A stretch of 64,000 nt of DNA from CAYQNU01 sp964419055 (GCA_964419055.1 CAYQNU010000013.1:1-64000), one strand, 5' to 3'. Positions 24,749 to 34,146 are shown, numbered from the stretch's first letter. The notes: generated by a model not told the origin, from the sequence alone. A program made the numbers and translations.

Positions 24749-25507
24749 TTAATCATATTGATCTCCTTTAATTTCTTTTTGATCATCAGCTTGATTTTTC
24801 TTATTTTTAAGATCGAACGAAAATCCTAATTGGAAAAAATCACGACCTGTTTCGTCATTGATTTGATAATCAAATTGATGTAAATAAGCTATTTGTAAGG
24901 TGAGAAATGATGTGGCCTTGTATTGAATTCCTATAGATGCCCTGGTGCGCTCAAAATAAGGAGCAATATTGGTAAAAAAAAGTTCGTTATTGGCGTATAT
25001 TTGGAGTGGTTGTTTGGTACTTTCTTTTTTACGCAGATTATACGCTATTCCAAATCGGTATCTAAATCGATTGCGGTATCCATTCGAAGTAAAGCGCATT
25101 TCGGCTCTATAGCGTTGTTCGATGGTAAACTTACCAAAGGGATGTGAAAAAACGAGTTGCGGCCAAATACGTAATTCGTCATTATTTTTGGGTAATATAA
25201 AATTTCCTCCTTCTTTATAGGTATCATAGTTTCCGATGGCAAGGGCTATCCGAATTTGCTGATGTATTTTGTACTCAATACCTCCTTTGAATTCATAATA
25301 ATGAAAATGGTTGTAAAATTTGAGTGATCGCAATTGTCCTTCACCAAATAGAGCCCATTTGGGGGTATGGGTATATTTAAAGGATAAACTGTTCCAACTA
25401 CCCAAATCATTTGATTGTGCTTTTAATGATGTGATGCCCAAAAATAAGAGAGGTAACCAAATGTTGGACATCAATGGGCTTTTTATACGATTATTTTTCG
25501 AAATCAT
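24749..25507 (-). CDS. DUF2490 outer-membrane beta-barrel protein
   Basis: 252 residues. Signal peptide (cleavage near SLKAQS, residue 32), then alternating amphipathic strands with aromatic ends (WNSLSFKYTHTPKWALFGEGQLRSL, FTIEQRYRAEMRF, NRFRYRFGIAYNL, LQIAYLHQFDYQI, FFQLGFSFDL). DUF2490 proteins are predicted small outer-membrane barrels of unknown role. It lies downstream of nrdAB but behind a terminator. Confidence 0.8.
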   Translation of the reverse strand: MISKNNRIKSPLMSNIWLPLLFLGITSLKAQSNDLGSWNSLSFKYTHTPKWALFGEGQLRSLKFYNHFHYYEFKGGIEYKIHQQIRIALAIGNYDTYKEGGNFILPKNNDELRIWPQLVFSHPFGKFTIEQRYRAEMRFTSNGYRNRFRYRFGIAYNLRKKESTKQPLQIYANNELFFTNIAPYFERTRASIGIQYKATSFLTLQIAYLHQFDYQINDETGRDFFQLGFSFDLKNKKNQADDQKEIKGDQYD

Positions 25508-25526
25508 TTCCTAATGTTTTCACTGT

Positions 25527-25559
25527 AAAAAAGGGAAACCGTTGCTGATTTCCCTTTTT
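25527..25559. terminator. Bidirectional intrinsic terminator after nrdA
   Basis: AAAAAGGGAAA pairs with TTTCCCTTTTT across a loop of about 10 nt, with A and T runs on both sides. It separates nrdAB from the DUF2490 gene on the same strand. Confidence 0.75.
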
Positions 25560-25584
25560 ATATTGAGCTTTTTTATTATCTTCT

Positions 25585-25676
25585 GCACATTTGATTAGCA
25601 TCGAATGTGTGGTCTAGTTCCTATCCGCTACACATTTGATTAACATCGAATGTTTGTGGCTAGTTCCTATCCGCTA
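25585..25676. repeat. 46-bp tandem repeat carrying a copy of the nrdA 3' end
   Basis: Two head-to-tail units (25585-25630, 25631-25676) and a partial third in the nrdA end share CTAGTTCCTATCCGCTA and CACATTT. TAGCGGATAG on the minus strand is the codons for the last residues and stop of nrdA, so the stop codon region was duplicated twice downstream. Each unit has an inverted repeat ACATTTGAT/ATCGAATGT (one wobble). Confidence 0.75.
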
Positions 25677-28027
25677 CACATTTCACAACCTTCAGGGTTG
25701 TCTAATGAACAAGCTATTTCGGCCATGCGTTCTTCTTCTGTTTTGGCAACTGGTTTTTCGACCATCGCTGCTTTGTCAATTGTAAATTTGATAGCATCCG
25801 TTGCAGCTTTTGTTCTTAGGTAATACATACCTGTTTTAAGACCTGCTTTCCATCCATAGAAGTGCATTGATGTCAATTTAGCAAAGTTGGCATTTTCCAT
25901 AAAAATGTTCAACGATTGAGATTGGTCAATGAAAGCACCTCTATCAGCCGCCATATCAATAATGGTTTTTTGAGAAATTTCCCAAGCTGTTTTATAGAGT
26001 TCTTTAATGTTATTTGGAATTTCTTCAATGGTTTGAACGGAACCGTTAGCCGCCATTAATTTATTTTTCAATGAATCATTCCACAAACCTAACTTTACTA
26101 AGTCTTTCAATAAGTGTTTGTTTACGATGATGAACTCACCAGAAAGTACACGTCTTGTATAAATATTTGATGTATAAGGTTCAAAACACTCGTTATTTCC
26201 TAATATTTGAGCTGTCGAAGCTGTTGGCATTGGGGCTAATAACAATGAATTTCGAACACCGTGTTGTTTTACTTCTTCTCTTAAGATGTTCCATTCCCAA
26301 CGGTTGCTAGGTGTTACATTCCACATATCAAATTGGAAGATTCCTTGAGATACTGGTGAACCTTTAAATGACTCGTAAGGACCGTTTTCGATAGCTAAAT
26401 CTTTAGAAGCTGTTAATGCAGCATAATAGATGGTTTCAAAAACTTCTTTGTTTAATTGACGTGCTTCATTTGAGTCAAATGGGAAACGCATTAAAATGAA
26501 TGCATCTGCCAAACCTTGCACACCAATACCGATTGGACGGTGACGCATATTAGAGTTTCTAGCCTCTGGAATTGGGTAAAAGTTTTGATCAATTACACGA
26601 TCTAAGTTTTTAGCCACCCGATAAGCTACTTTAAATAATTTATCGTGGTCAAATTGTCCGTCTTTAACAAATTTAGGTAATGCTATCGAAGCTAGATTAC
26701 ATACGGCAACTTCATCTGAAGAGGTGTATTCCATAATCTCCGTACATAAGTTTGAAGATTTAATAGTACCTAGATTTTTTTGGTTTGATTTCTCATTAGC
26801 CGCATCTTTGTACAACATGTATGGAGTACCCGTTTCTATTTGAGACTCTAACACTTTAAACCAAAGGTCTTGAGCTTTTATTGTTCTTCTTCCTTTACCT
26901 TCAGCTTCGTATTTGGTATATAATTTTTCAAATTCTTTTCCGTATGAATCAGATAAACCAGGACATTCGTGTGGACACATTAAGGTCCAATCTCCGTTAT
27001 CTTCAACACGTTTCATAAACAAATCTGGAATCCACAAGGCGTAGAACAAGTCACGTGCACGTTGTTCCTCTTTACCAGTGTTTTTCTTTAAATCTAAGAA
27101 ATCCATCACATCTGCATGCCAAGGCTCTAAGTAGATTGCAAACGAACCTTTTCTTTTTCCTCCACCTTGGTCAACGTATCTTGCGGTATCGTTAAACACT
27201 CTCAACATAGGCACAATTCCGTTAGATGTACCGTTGGTTCCTTTGATATATGAACCTGTAGCTCTCACATCATGAATAGAAAGACCAATACCACCCGCAG
27301 ATTGTGAAATTTGAGCACAATTTTTAAGTGTGTCATAAATACCCGCAATACTATCTTCTTTAGTTGTCAATAAGAAACAAGACGACATTTGAGGTTTTGG
27401 AGTACCAGCATTAAACAAGGTAGGTGTAGCGTGTGTAAACCATCCTTCACTCATGTAGTGATAGGTCTCGATAGCTGCATCTAAGTCATTTTTATGAATT
27501 CCTACTGCCACTCGCATCATAAGATGTTGTGGTCTTTCGGCTACTTTTCCATGTAGTTTTAATAAATAAGAACGCTCTAAGGTTTTAAAACCAAAGAAAT
27601 CATATCTAAAATCTCTATCATATATGATGGTAGAATCTAACACTTCAGCATTTTTTTCAATTACATCATACACATCTTTGGCAAGAAGTGGAGCATCTTG
27701 ACCTGTTACCGGATCTTTATAAAAATACAAATCTTTCATCACTTCTGAGAATGATTTTTTTGTGTTTTTATGCAAGTTAGAAACGGCTATTCTGGAAGCT
27801 AATAATGCGTAATCAGGGTGTGTAATGGTATTGGTTGCGGCAACTTCTGCGGCAAGGTTGTCCAATTCACTTGTAGTAACACCGTCATACAATCCTTCGA
27901 TTACACGCATAGCTACTTTTTCGGGAACCACTAGAGGATTGAGTCCGTAGCAAAGCTTTTGGATTCTAGCAGTGATTTTATCAAATTTTACCGCTTCTCT
28001 GCGGCCATCTCTTTTTACTACGTACAT
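25667..28027 (-). CDS. nrdA: Class Ia ribonucleotide reductase, large subunit
   Basis: 786 residues. An N-terminal ATP cone (about 1-95), the catalytic SSNLCTEI (Asn-x-Cys-x-Glu near residues 437-441), the partner cysteine in PQMSSCFLL, the YxY-type radical relay and a C-terminal redox pair Cys-Glu-Met-Cys-Ser-Gly. The enzyme reduces ribonucleotides with NrdB. It follows nrdB by 86 bp. The C-terminal cysteines are encoded at the edge of a duplicated tail (25585-25676). Confidence 0.95.
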   Translation of the reverse strand: MYVVKRDGRREAVKFDKITARIQKLCYGLNPLVVPEKVAMRVIEGLYDGVTTSELDNLAAEVAATNTITHPDYALLASRIAVSNLHKNTKKSFSEVMKDLYFYKDPVTGQDAPLLAKDVYDVIEKNAEVLDSTIIYDRDFRYDFFGFKTLERSYLLKLHGKVAERPQHLMMRVAVGIHKNDLDAAIETYHYMSEGWFTHATPTLFNAGTPKPQMSSCFLLTTKEDSIAGIYDTLKNCAQISQSAGGIGLSIHDVRATGSYIKGTNGTSNGIVPMLRVFNDTARYVDQGGGKRKGSFAIYLEPWHADVMDFLDLKKNTGKEEQRARDLFYALWIPDLFMKRVEDNGDWTLMCPHECPGLSDSYGKEFEKLYTKYEAEGKGRRTIKAQDLWFKVLESQIETGTPYMLYKDAANEKSNQKNLGTIKSSNLCTEIMEYTSSDEVAVCNLASIALPKFVKDGQFDHDKLFKVAYRVAKNLDRVIDQNFYPIPEARNSNMRHRPIGIGVQGLADAFILMRFPFDSNEARQLNKEVFETIYYAALTASKDLAIENGPYESFKGSPVSQGIFQFDMWNVTPSNRWEWNILREEVKQHGVRNSLLLAPMPTASTAQILGNNECFEPYTSNIYTRRVLSGEFIIVNKHLLKDLVKLGLWNDSLKNKLMAANGSVQTIEEIPNNIKELYKTAWEISQKTIIDMAADRGAFIDQSQSLNIFMENANFAKLTSMHFYGWKAGLKTGMYYLRTKAATDAIKFTIDKAAMVEKPVAKTEEERMAEIACSLDNPEGCEMCSG

Positions 28028-28113
28028 TTTTTGTCTTTAATTTAAATAGGTTAGGTTAGTTGTTAGTTCGGTTGTGTTTGTTTGTTGTTTAGTTGTTGAA
28101 AGAACACTTTAGT

Positions 28114-29175
28114 TTAGAAATCAGCATCTAAGCTAAATCCACCACCTTCTGTAGTACCATTTTTAACGCCTGCTTTTTGGTACTCACCAACTCTTTTTTC
28201 AAAGAAATTTGTTTTACCTTGAAGGTTAATCATATCCATAAAGTCAAAAGGGTTGGGTACATTATAGATTCTATTGCAACCCAATTCGGCTAATAAACGG
28301 TCAGCTACAAACTCAATGTATTGAGACATTAAATCGGAGTTCATACCAATTAAACGTACTGGAAGCGCCTCAAGAATAAATTCTTTTTCGATTTCAACAG
28401 CTTCTGCAATAATTGATGTAACTTCTGTTTTGTCTAATTTGTTTACCAAGTGATCGTTGTACAACATACAAGCAAAATCACAATGTAATCCTTCATCTCT
28501 AGAGATTAACTCGTTTGAAAAAGTCAATCCTGGCATCAAACCTCGTTTTTTCAACCAAAAAATAGCGCAGAAAGATCCTGAAAAGAAAATACCTTCTACA
28601 GCTGCAAAAGCAATTAAACGTTGTGCAAATGAACCGTTTTCTATCCAACGTAAAGCCCACTCAGCTTTTCTTTGAACAGGAGGAAATGTTTCAATGGCAT
28701 TGAATAAATAATTTTTCTCTTTAGTATCTTTAATGTAGGTATCAATTAATAACGAATAGGTTTCTGAGTGAACATTTTCCATCATAATTTGGAAACCATA
28801 GAAAAACTTGGCTTCAGCATATTGCACTTCGCTCAAGAAATTTTCAGCTAAATTTTCGTTTACAATACCATCAGATGCAGCAAAGAATGCCAACACGTGT
28901 TTGATAAAATAACGCTCATCATCATTCAATTTGTTCTCCCAATCGTTAGTGTCAGAAGAAAGATCTAACTCTTCTGCTGTCCAAATCATAGCTTGTTGCG
29001 TTTTGTACATCTGCCATATATCGTTGTGTTTGATAGGGAAAATTACAAATCTATTCGGATCATCTTTTAAAATAGGTTCTTCCATAAGGGATGTTTTAGC
29101 AGGTAACACACTATTTAAATCCAGAGCTATTGCATTTTCTGTTTCTACGATTTCGGTTTTTGTCAAGTCGGCCAT
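28114..29175 (-). CDS. nrdB: Class Ia ribonucleotide reductase, small subunit
   Basis: 353 residues. The di-iron ligands are seen in WTAEELDLSSD, ENVHSETYSLLID and SRDEGLHCDFACMLY, and the C-terminal tail (SLDADF) supplies the R1-docking end. It is the first gene of nrdBA. The gene is preceded by a leader region of over 600 bp without another gene. No NrdR-like palindrome was recognised. Confidence 0.94.
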   Translation of the reverse strand: MADLTKTEIVETENAIALDLNSVLPAKTSLMEEPILKDDPNRFVIFPIKHNDIWQMYKTQQAMIWTAEELDLSSDTNDWENKLNDDERYFIKHVLAFFAASDGIVNENLAENFLSEVQYAEAKFFYGFQIMMENVHSETYSLLIDTYIKDTKEKNYLFNAIETFPPVQRKAEWALRWIENGSFAQRLIAFAAVEGIFFSGSFCAIFWLKKRGLMPGLTFSNELISRDEGLHCDFACMLYNDHLVNKLDKTEVTSIIAEAVEIEKEFILEALPVRLIGMNSDLMSQYIEFVADRLLAELGCNRIYNVPNPFDFMDMINLQGKTNFFEKRVGEYQKAGVKNGTTEGGGFSLDADF

Positions 29176-29806
29176 AATTTTTCTTTATTGTCTTAAAGGG
29201 TTGCTACTATATTTCTAAAAACTAGAGGAAACAATCTCCTGTACGAAAACGTTTATTTTTTCGTTTTTAAGGGTGCGAATAAAAAATTCGCTACAATTTA
29301 TTGAGATTATTTTCTCGTTTTGAGAGGATGCAAAATTCAAAAAAAAAGTCGCTCGCAGCAAGTGAAATTCATTCACAATTTCTTAAGTTTTCAACACCAA
29401 TTATTAATAAGTATCTTAACCATTTGAAACTCAACTTAAAGAACCTTTTTATCTAAAGTTTGAGTGTTTTCGTCTTACAAAAAACACCTTTCAAACCCTC
29501 TACAGTGCTAAGATACAACGATATAGAATACACCCGACTTGAAGGTAAAAACCTTTATTAAAACGAATGTGTTAATAACAACAAAACTAATGTATTTTGC
29601 GTGTTAACAAAATATTAAACTTGCATTTTGAAGAGAAGTGAAATTTAATTTTAAAAAACTATAAAAACCGATTTAGTGTTATACTTTTGGTTTTATGTTA
29701 TTAACAATGGGGTTAAATTCAACGATTGATTTTAGACCTAAATGAAACATCGGCCAAAGAAAATGAAACAATAAAAATCGTAAAATTAACCTATGCAGAT
29801 AGTAAT
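29176..29806. other. 631-bp gap upstream of nrdB without a gene
   Basis: No frame longer than about 42 codons with a credible start is present. No match to TAnnTTTG stands close to nrdB; an imperfect GAATTTTG lies about 29329-29336 on the minus strand, giving a leader of some 150 nt. Two TTATTAACA words lie inverted (about 29569-29577 and 29699-29707). No hairpin with a T-run was seen. The region may hold the nrdBA regulatory leader or an unrecognised RNA. Confidence 0.4.
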
Positions 29807-30388
29807 TTACGAACGTTTCTCCGCTTCAATGGATTGGTCAATTAATTTTAGCTCATTAAAAAAGTCAGCTCCCCATTTTCTGATGATGGGTTCTTTTAAA
29901 AATTGATATACTTTCACTCCCAACTGTTCACCACAAGCACAAGCCGGTTTGCAAATGTCCCATTTATTGTAATTAATGGCTTCGTATTTTCTCAATTTGG
30001 CCACTCTAATAGGATATAAATGACACGAAATGGGCTTTTTAAAATTCGTTTTTCCTTCTGCATGGGCTTTTTCAATGGCACATTTGGCGGTGTTGGTTTC
30101 ATCAAAATAAACAAACGAACATTCTGCATTATTGACCAAGGTAGTTACCGGTTCATTATCATCATCCATATAAAAAACCCCAGTTTTATTCACCACCTCA
30201 ATGCCTTCTGGTCGCATATAAGGTTTTATTTTCTCTAAATCTTCTTCAATGATATCAATTTCTTCCATTGTGAGTGGCGCTCCACTATCTCCTTTTACAC
30301 AACATGCGCCTTTGCAAGCGTTCAAATCACACACAAATTTCTTCTCAAATAAATCGAGCGAAATTATTTTATCATCAATTTCTATCAT
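29807..30388 (-). CDS. DUF3109 cysteine-rich protein
   Basis: 193 residues with about ten cysteines in clusters: CDLNACKGACC (about 20-30), CSFVYFDETNTAKC, ISCHLYPI, CKPACACG. These match DUF3109, a YkgJ-like putative zinc or iron-sulfur binding family common in Bacteroidota; function unknown. The promoter TACTTTTG (complement of 30394-30401) ends 5 nt before the ATG, so the mRNA is probably leaderless. Confidence 0.85.
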   Translation of the reverse strand: MIEIDDKIISLDLFEKKFVCDLNACKGACCVKGDSGAPLTMEEIDIIEEDLEKIKPYMRPEGIEVVNKTGVFYMDDDNEPVTTLVNNAECSFVYFDETNTAKCAIEKAHAEGKTNFKKPISCHLYPIRVAKLRKYEAINYNKWDICKPACACGEQLGVKVYQFLKEPIIRKWGADFFNELKLIDQSIEAEKRS

Positions 30389-30419
30389 AACTGCAAAAGT
30401 AAATTATTTTTTTTAATAT

Positions 30420-30620
30420 AGTTAGATGTTAGAGCTAGACGCTAGATTGCTAAACTGATTATTTGACAAACGACAATCGATTTCTCGACTATCTAAAAGC
30501 ACATTGGGAGTACTTATCGAAAAACTGAACAATGCAGACGCAAGGTCTGCATCAAGACAAGCTTTGCTTCGTCTTGACTGAGTAACTGAACAACTGTATA
30601 ACCAAATAATTTAAGTCGTA
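30420..30620. repeat. Low-complexity GTTAGA/AACTGAACAAC stretch with two hairpins
   Basis: The left part has GTTAGATGTTAGAGCTAGAC-like words, the right part has AACTGAACAACTG, the same mix that flanks the four-helix-bundle gene at 40.4-41.1 kb. Between them are two hairpins: ATGCAGAC/GTCTGCAT (30532-30552) and TCAAGAC/GTCTTGA with an inner AAGC/GCTT (30552-30577). It may be an empty site of that element. Confidence 0.5.
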
Positions 30621-30661
30621 GAACATACTCAAGATTATTTTGTTATATTTACTATCTGTTC

Positions 30662-30669
30662 TAATTTTG
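30662..30669 (+). promoter_or_regulatory. -7 element of the DUF2452 gene
   Basis: TAATTTTG, 5 nt before the ATG at 30675; TTG at 30640-30642 gives a 19-nt spacer, the canonical Bacteroidota -33/-7 pair. Confidence 0.65.
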
Positions 30670-30674
30670 CAACT

Positions 30675-31139
30675 ATGACCGAAAATACATCTGATACTCC
30701 TACAAACGATTTTATAAATCCAATTGACGAGGATTCCATTACCGAAACTCCGCATTCGTTGACTTATGGGCATCATAGAGGTAGTTTCCCTGTTGTGCCA
30801 ACCGAACAAGGTCAAATCAAGAGCAAGGCACTATCGTCAATGGAGCATCAAACGGAAATTCAAATGCTACAAATAAAACAGCAAATGGAACTGTTGGCCC
30901 AGCAAGCCGCTAAAATTCAAAAAAGGGTGGATGTTTCCAAACAAATTTACAGTGCTGAACTGCGTTTTGAACCACTGATCAATCACCTTTATCACTTATA
31001 CAGGAAAGAAGATGACAAATTTCTGCTTTCCATCATCGGCCCCAATGATTGGGGAAGACGCACTTGTCCTTACACTTATATAGCAACGGTGCGATTATTA
31101 GCCGACCACACGTGGGATGTTATGAGTGAGGGAGCGTAA
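30675..31139 (+). CDS. DUF2452 domain protein
   Basis: 154 residues. The middle is a coiled coil (about 55-90; MEHQTEIQMLQIKQQMELLAQQ), followed by the conserved aromatic block HLYHLYRKEDDKFLLSIIGPNDWG near 110-135. This matches DUF2452, a cytoplasmic family seen in Bacteroidota and some eukaryotes, of unknown role. It is a single-gene unit with a clear promoter. Confidence 0.8.
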   Translation: MTENTSDTPTNDFINPIDEDSITETPHSLTYGHHRGSFPVVPTEQGQIKSKALSSMEHQTEIQMLQIKQQMELLAQQAAKIQKRVDVSKQIYSAELRFEPLINHLYHLYRKEDDKFLLSIIGPNDWGRRTCPYTYIATVRLLADHTWDVMSEGA

Positions 31140-31164
31140 TGGATTTGCGTTACGTTTTTTTGTT

Positions 31165-31172
31165 TATATTTG
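31165..31172 (+). promoter_or_regulatory. -7 element of the ParDE-like operon
   Basis: TATATTTG, 38 nt before the antitoxin ATG at 31211. The leader could hold the operator used for autoregulation. Confidence 0.5.
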
Positions 31173-31210
31173 TGGTAACATTTTTAATCGAACTACGTTA
31201 GCTATCAATT

Positions 31211-31426
31211 ATGACAACATTTAGAATAAACATATTGGAACTCAACGAGCATACTTCAGCTATTTTGCAATTGCTGAAAACAGAAAAATTTATTGAGATT
31301 ATTGAGGAAGAAGCTGACTCATATACTGAAAAATTGATAGCACAAGCAAATGAAGCCGAAGAAGCATATAAAAACAGAGATTACATTTCTCAAGAGGAAC
31401 TAAAAGTGAAATCACAAAAGTGGTAA
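31211..31426 (+). CDS. Antitoxin of a ParDE/RelBE-like pair
   Basis: 71 residues, acidic and helical (FIEIIEEEADSYTEKLIAQANEAEEAYKNRDYISQEEL). The C-terminal acidic helix fits toxin wrapping. The N-terminal part would hold DNA-binding or dimerisation elements but shows no clear ribbon-helix-helix. The stop codon TAA shares its last base with the toxin ATG (31426), so the two are translationally coupled. Assignment rests mainly on the partner. Confidence 0.75.
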   Translation: MTTFRINILELNEHTSAILQLLKTEKFIEIIEEEADSYTEKLIAQANEAEEAYKNRDYISQEELKVKSQKW

Positions 31427-31737
31427 TGAATATTATCTGGACATTTCCTGCGGCTGAGGATTTAGAAAACATCTTTAAATTCTATAAAAACAATACTTCA
31501 GATGAAAAAGCTCATGAAATTATTAATTTAATTTTTAATGCAACTAACCTATTTACATTAAGCAATATAACCACTAAAGATATCGGACAGATAGAGTTGG
31601 ATTTACAATATAGAGACAAAGGTTACCGATATATAGTTGAAAGCCACTTTAAAATCATTTATTTCGTTGATGAAAATAACATTGTTATTACACACGTCTT
31701 CGATACTCGACAAAACCCTGATAAGAAAAGACGATAA
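31426..31737 (+). CDS. ParE/RelE-superfamily toxin
   Basis: 103 residues from the ATG at 31426. The fold pattern is W-x-F-P-A-A-E-D-L-E-N-I-F-K-F-Y at the start, a helix pair, then GYRYIVESHFKIIYFVDENNIVITHVFDTRQNP, the hallmark C-terminal strands of ParE/RelE toxins (R-P/N-P end). It would inhibit gyrase or cleave mRNA; which is not clear. The pair converges with feo genes at zero spacing. Confidence 0.85.
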   Translation: MNIIWTFPAAEDLENIFKFYKNNTSDEKAHEIINLIFNATNLFTLSNITTKDIGQIELDLQYRDKGYRYIVESHFKIIYFVDENNIVITHVFDTRQNPDKKRR

Positions 31738-31890
31738 TTAAACTAATGTGCTTTTCCCTTTCTTACTACAGCCACAATTAGTATCCGCACATCCTTTATT
31801 TTTGGGCAAAAAAGCTTTATAAAGTCTGAAAAGCAAATATAAGCTAGCTAATGAAAACAATACGATCACTCCAATTTCTTGTATTCCCAT
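31738..31890 (-). CDS. FeoB-associated cysteine-rich membrane protein
   Basis: The minus strand encodes 50 residues from ATG (31888-31890) to TAA (31738-31740): an N-terminal transmembrane helix (IGVIVLFSLASLYLLF) and a cysteine cluster Cys-Ala-Asp-Thr-Asn-Cys-Gly-Cys followed by lysines. This is the layout of small FeoB-associated Cys-rich proteins next to feoB in Bacteroidota and Firmicutes. It starts 1 bp after the feoB stop codon. A role in ferrous iron uptake or FeoB stability is inferred from context. Confidence 0.8.
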   Translation of the reverse strand: MGIQEIGVIVLFSLASLYLLFRLYKAFLPKNKGCADTNCGCSKKGKSTLV

Positions 31891-31891
31891 G

Positions 31892-33919
31892 TTAACTAAA
31901 AATTTGATAGGTTACAAATGCTGATATGTATGCCAAAATACTCATATAGGCAAATTGAATAAGGGGCCATTTCCACGAGTTGGTTTCTTTTTTTACTACT
32001 GCAATAGTACTCAAACATTGCAAAGCAAACGCATAAAACACCAATAAACTCAATCCAGAAGCCAAGTTAAAAACAGGTTGGCCAGTTGTTAGATTCATTT
32101 CGTCTCGCATTTTTTCTTCAATACTGGCTTCCTCAGTAGAGCCCACACTGTAAATAACCGCCATAGTTCCCACAAACACCTCTCTGGCCGCAATTGAGGA
32201 AATGAGCGCAATGCCTATTTTCCAATCATATCCCAAGGGTTGAATAAACGGTTCAATGGTTTTGCCCATAACGCCTAAGTAGGAATGTTCTAATTTATAG
32301 GAGGCCAGTTTATTTTCATATTCTGCTCCTTCCAATGTTGGAAACTGCTGTGATATATGTGTTTCCGCTTCGTTAAAAGCGGTTCCACCAAACGAAGACA
32401 ACACATATAAAATAATAGAGACGGCCACAATAATTTTACCTGCATTCCAAATAAAGGAATGTACATTTTGCCATACCGTAATGCCCACAGCTTTGAAGTC
32501 GGGTTTTAAGTAATCGGGTAATTCCATTACCAAAAAACTCTTCTGATCGGATTTGAGCCACTTTTTAAGCGCCCATCCGGTTACCATAACTGCCACCACA
32601 CCCATCACATACATACCCAACAATACCAATGCTTGCAAGTGAATGATGCCGTAAACTTGGTTAGGAATCACCAACGAAATTAAAACCGTGTAAACAGGCA
32701 ATCGTGCAGAACATGTAATAAAGGGTGTAGTGAAAATGGTAATCAACCGCTCCTTAGTATTTTCAATATTTCGGGTACTCAAAATAGCGGGTATGGCACA
32801 AGCGGCACCTGAAATCAACGGCACTACACTTTTTCCACTCATTCCAAATTTTTGCATCAATCTATCCATCAAAAAAACCACGCGAGACATATAACCCGAT
32901 TGTTCCATCAGGGAAATGAAGAAAAATAAAATGGCTATTTGAGGCACAAAAACAAGGACTCCCGCTATACCAGGTAGTAATCCCTGTGTAACTAAATCCG
33001 TTAATATTCCTTTAGGTAAGGATGCTCCCAATGTTTCCGAAAACCAATTAAAGGCCATTTCAATCCAATCGGTTGGATAACTCGCCAAGGTAAAAACCGA
33101 CTGAAAAACGATGAGCATGATGAAAAGAAAAAAAAGTATTCCAAAAAAGGGTTGCAACAACAATCGATCTAATTTGCTCGTGAAATCCGAGGCGTTCTCT
33201 TTCTTATAACCAACAGTGTTTTCTAGAATCGACCGAATGTGTTGGTACCTAAAAATAGCATCTTTAATTTTGAAATTGGCAAAAGACTTGGCATAGTGTT
33301 TATCCAATGATTTTTTGAGGAGTTCTCCAAATGAAGTCGTTTCAACCATATCAATTGAAGTACGAATTTTTTCTTCAATTTTCGTGTTTTCATAAGGAAC
33401 GTAGGTTTTATTGGGCAGCTTAACCTCAAATTGTGCCTTAAGTTCAGGTATTCCCATTTTATCGCGTGCAGATACGCCCACTACAGGCACTCCAAACGTG
33501 TCTGATAATTGATCAAAGTCAATGGTGATGCCTTTTTTATGTGCTCGGTCTATTTGGTTGATGGCCAACACACAAGGCAGATTTAACTGGCGCACTTGGG
33601 ACAATAAAAACAGACCTTGTTTTAGATTTAAGGCACTGATTACTACTACCACCGCTTCGGGATAATCTTTATGAGCAGTGTTGGAGAGAATTTCAGTTAC
33701 GATTTCCTCATCTGCTGAACTGGGAAATAAATTGTAGATACCCGGTAAATCCAATATCTCAATTGCGTTACCTTCTTTTTTAAGTATCCCTTTTTTGATA
33801 TCAACCGTAATTCCAGGATAGTTGCCAATACGTTGATTTAGCCCTGTCAATTCATTAAACAAGGTGGTTTTACCCGTGTTGGGCAAACCTACTAAGGCTA
33901 TTTTTTTGGCAGAAATCAT
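31892..33919 (-). CDS. feoB: Ferrous iron transporter B
   Basis: 675 residues. The N-terminal G domain has GLPNTGKTT (G1), LPGIYNLFPSSADEEI (G3 and switch II) and NQID (G4). A GDI-like helical segment and a core of about eight helices with two gate motifs (FVPQIAILFFFISLMEQSGYMSR; CSARLPVYTVLISL) follow. It moves Fe(II) across the inner membrane. It overlaps feoA by 4 bp (ATGA). All elements are intact. Confidence 0.95.
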   Translation of the reverse strand: MISAKKIALVGLPNTGKTTLFNELTGLNQRIGNYPGITVDIKKGILKKEGNAIEILDLPGIYNLFPSSADEEIVTEILSNTAHKDYPEAVVVVISALNLKQGLFLLSQVRQLNLPCVLAINQIDRAHKKGITIDFDQLSDTFGVPVVGVSARDKMGIPELKAQFEVKLPNKTYVPYENTKIEEKIRTSIDMVETTSFGELLKKSLDKHYAKSFANFKIKDAIFRYQHIRSILENTVGYKKENASDFTSKLDRLLLQPFFGILFFLFIMLIVFQSVFTLASYPTDWIEMAFNWFSETLGASLPKGILTDLVTQGLLPGIAGVLVFVPQIAILFFFISLMEQSGYMSRVVFLMDRLMQKFGMSGKSVVPLISGAACAIPAILSTRNIENTKERLITIFTTPFITCSARLPVYTVLISLVIPNQVYGIIHLQALVLLGMYVMGVVAVMVTGWALKKWLKSDQKSFLVMELPDYLKPDFKAVGITVWQNVHSFIWNAGKIIVAVSIILYVLSSFGGTAFNEAETHISQQFPTLEGAEYENKLASYKLEHSYLGVMGKTIEPFIQPLGYDWKIGIALISSIAAREVFVGTMAVIYSVGSTEEASIEEKMRDEMNLTTGQPVFNLASGLSLLVFYAFALQCLSTIAVVKKETNSWKWPLIQFAYMSILAYISAFVTYQIFS

Positions 33920-34146
33920 ATTTTTTCTACCTCTATTAATTGCGCATCTTGATATCGTATGGCTACTTTAATAGCGCCTATTTTAAATAAAATGGGTCCC
34001 ATAAAGGGACTTTTTTGGAGTAACGTAATTTCTTGATTTTCTTGAAAGTCAAAATCATACATTTTGGTAGGCACATCGACCGAAATCTGTTTGATGATTC
34101 CGCTCTCGTTTTTACGCAAGGTATTTAAAGAAACTATATTTGACAT
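33916..34146 (-). CDS. feoA: Ferrous iron transport protein A
   Basis: 76 residues from the ATG at 34146 (a GTG start at 34164 would add six residues). SH3-like FeoA core: IIKQISVDVPTKMYDFDF, ITLLQKSPFMGPILFKIGAIKVAIRYQDAQLIEV. FeoA binds and tunes FeoB. The promoter TAACTTTG (complement of 34184-34191) lies 37 nt upstream. No Fur box was recognised in the short leader. Confidence 0.88.
   Translation of the reverse strand: MSNIVSLNTLRKNESGIIKQISVDVPTKMYDFDFQENQEITLLQKSPFMGPILFKIGAIKVAIRYQDAQLIEVEKI

Noticed and set aside
29330..29458. 42-codon plus-strand frame in the nrdB leader
   Set aside because: Lys- and Asn-rich composition expected by chance in AT-rich DNA; no promoter element or partner.
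29569..29707. DnaA boxes before nrdB (inverted TTATTAACA words)
   Set aside because: They differ from TTATNCACA at a key position and such words are expected in AT-rich DNA.
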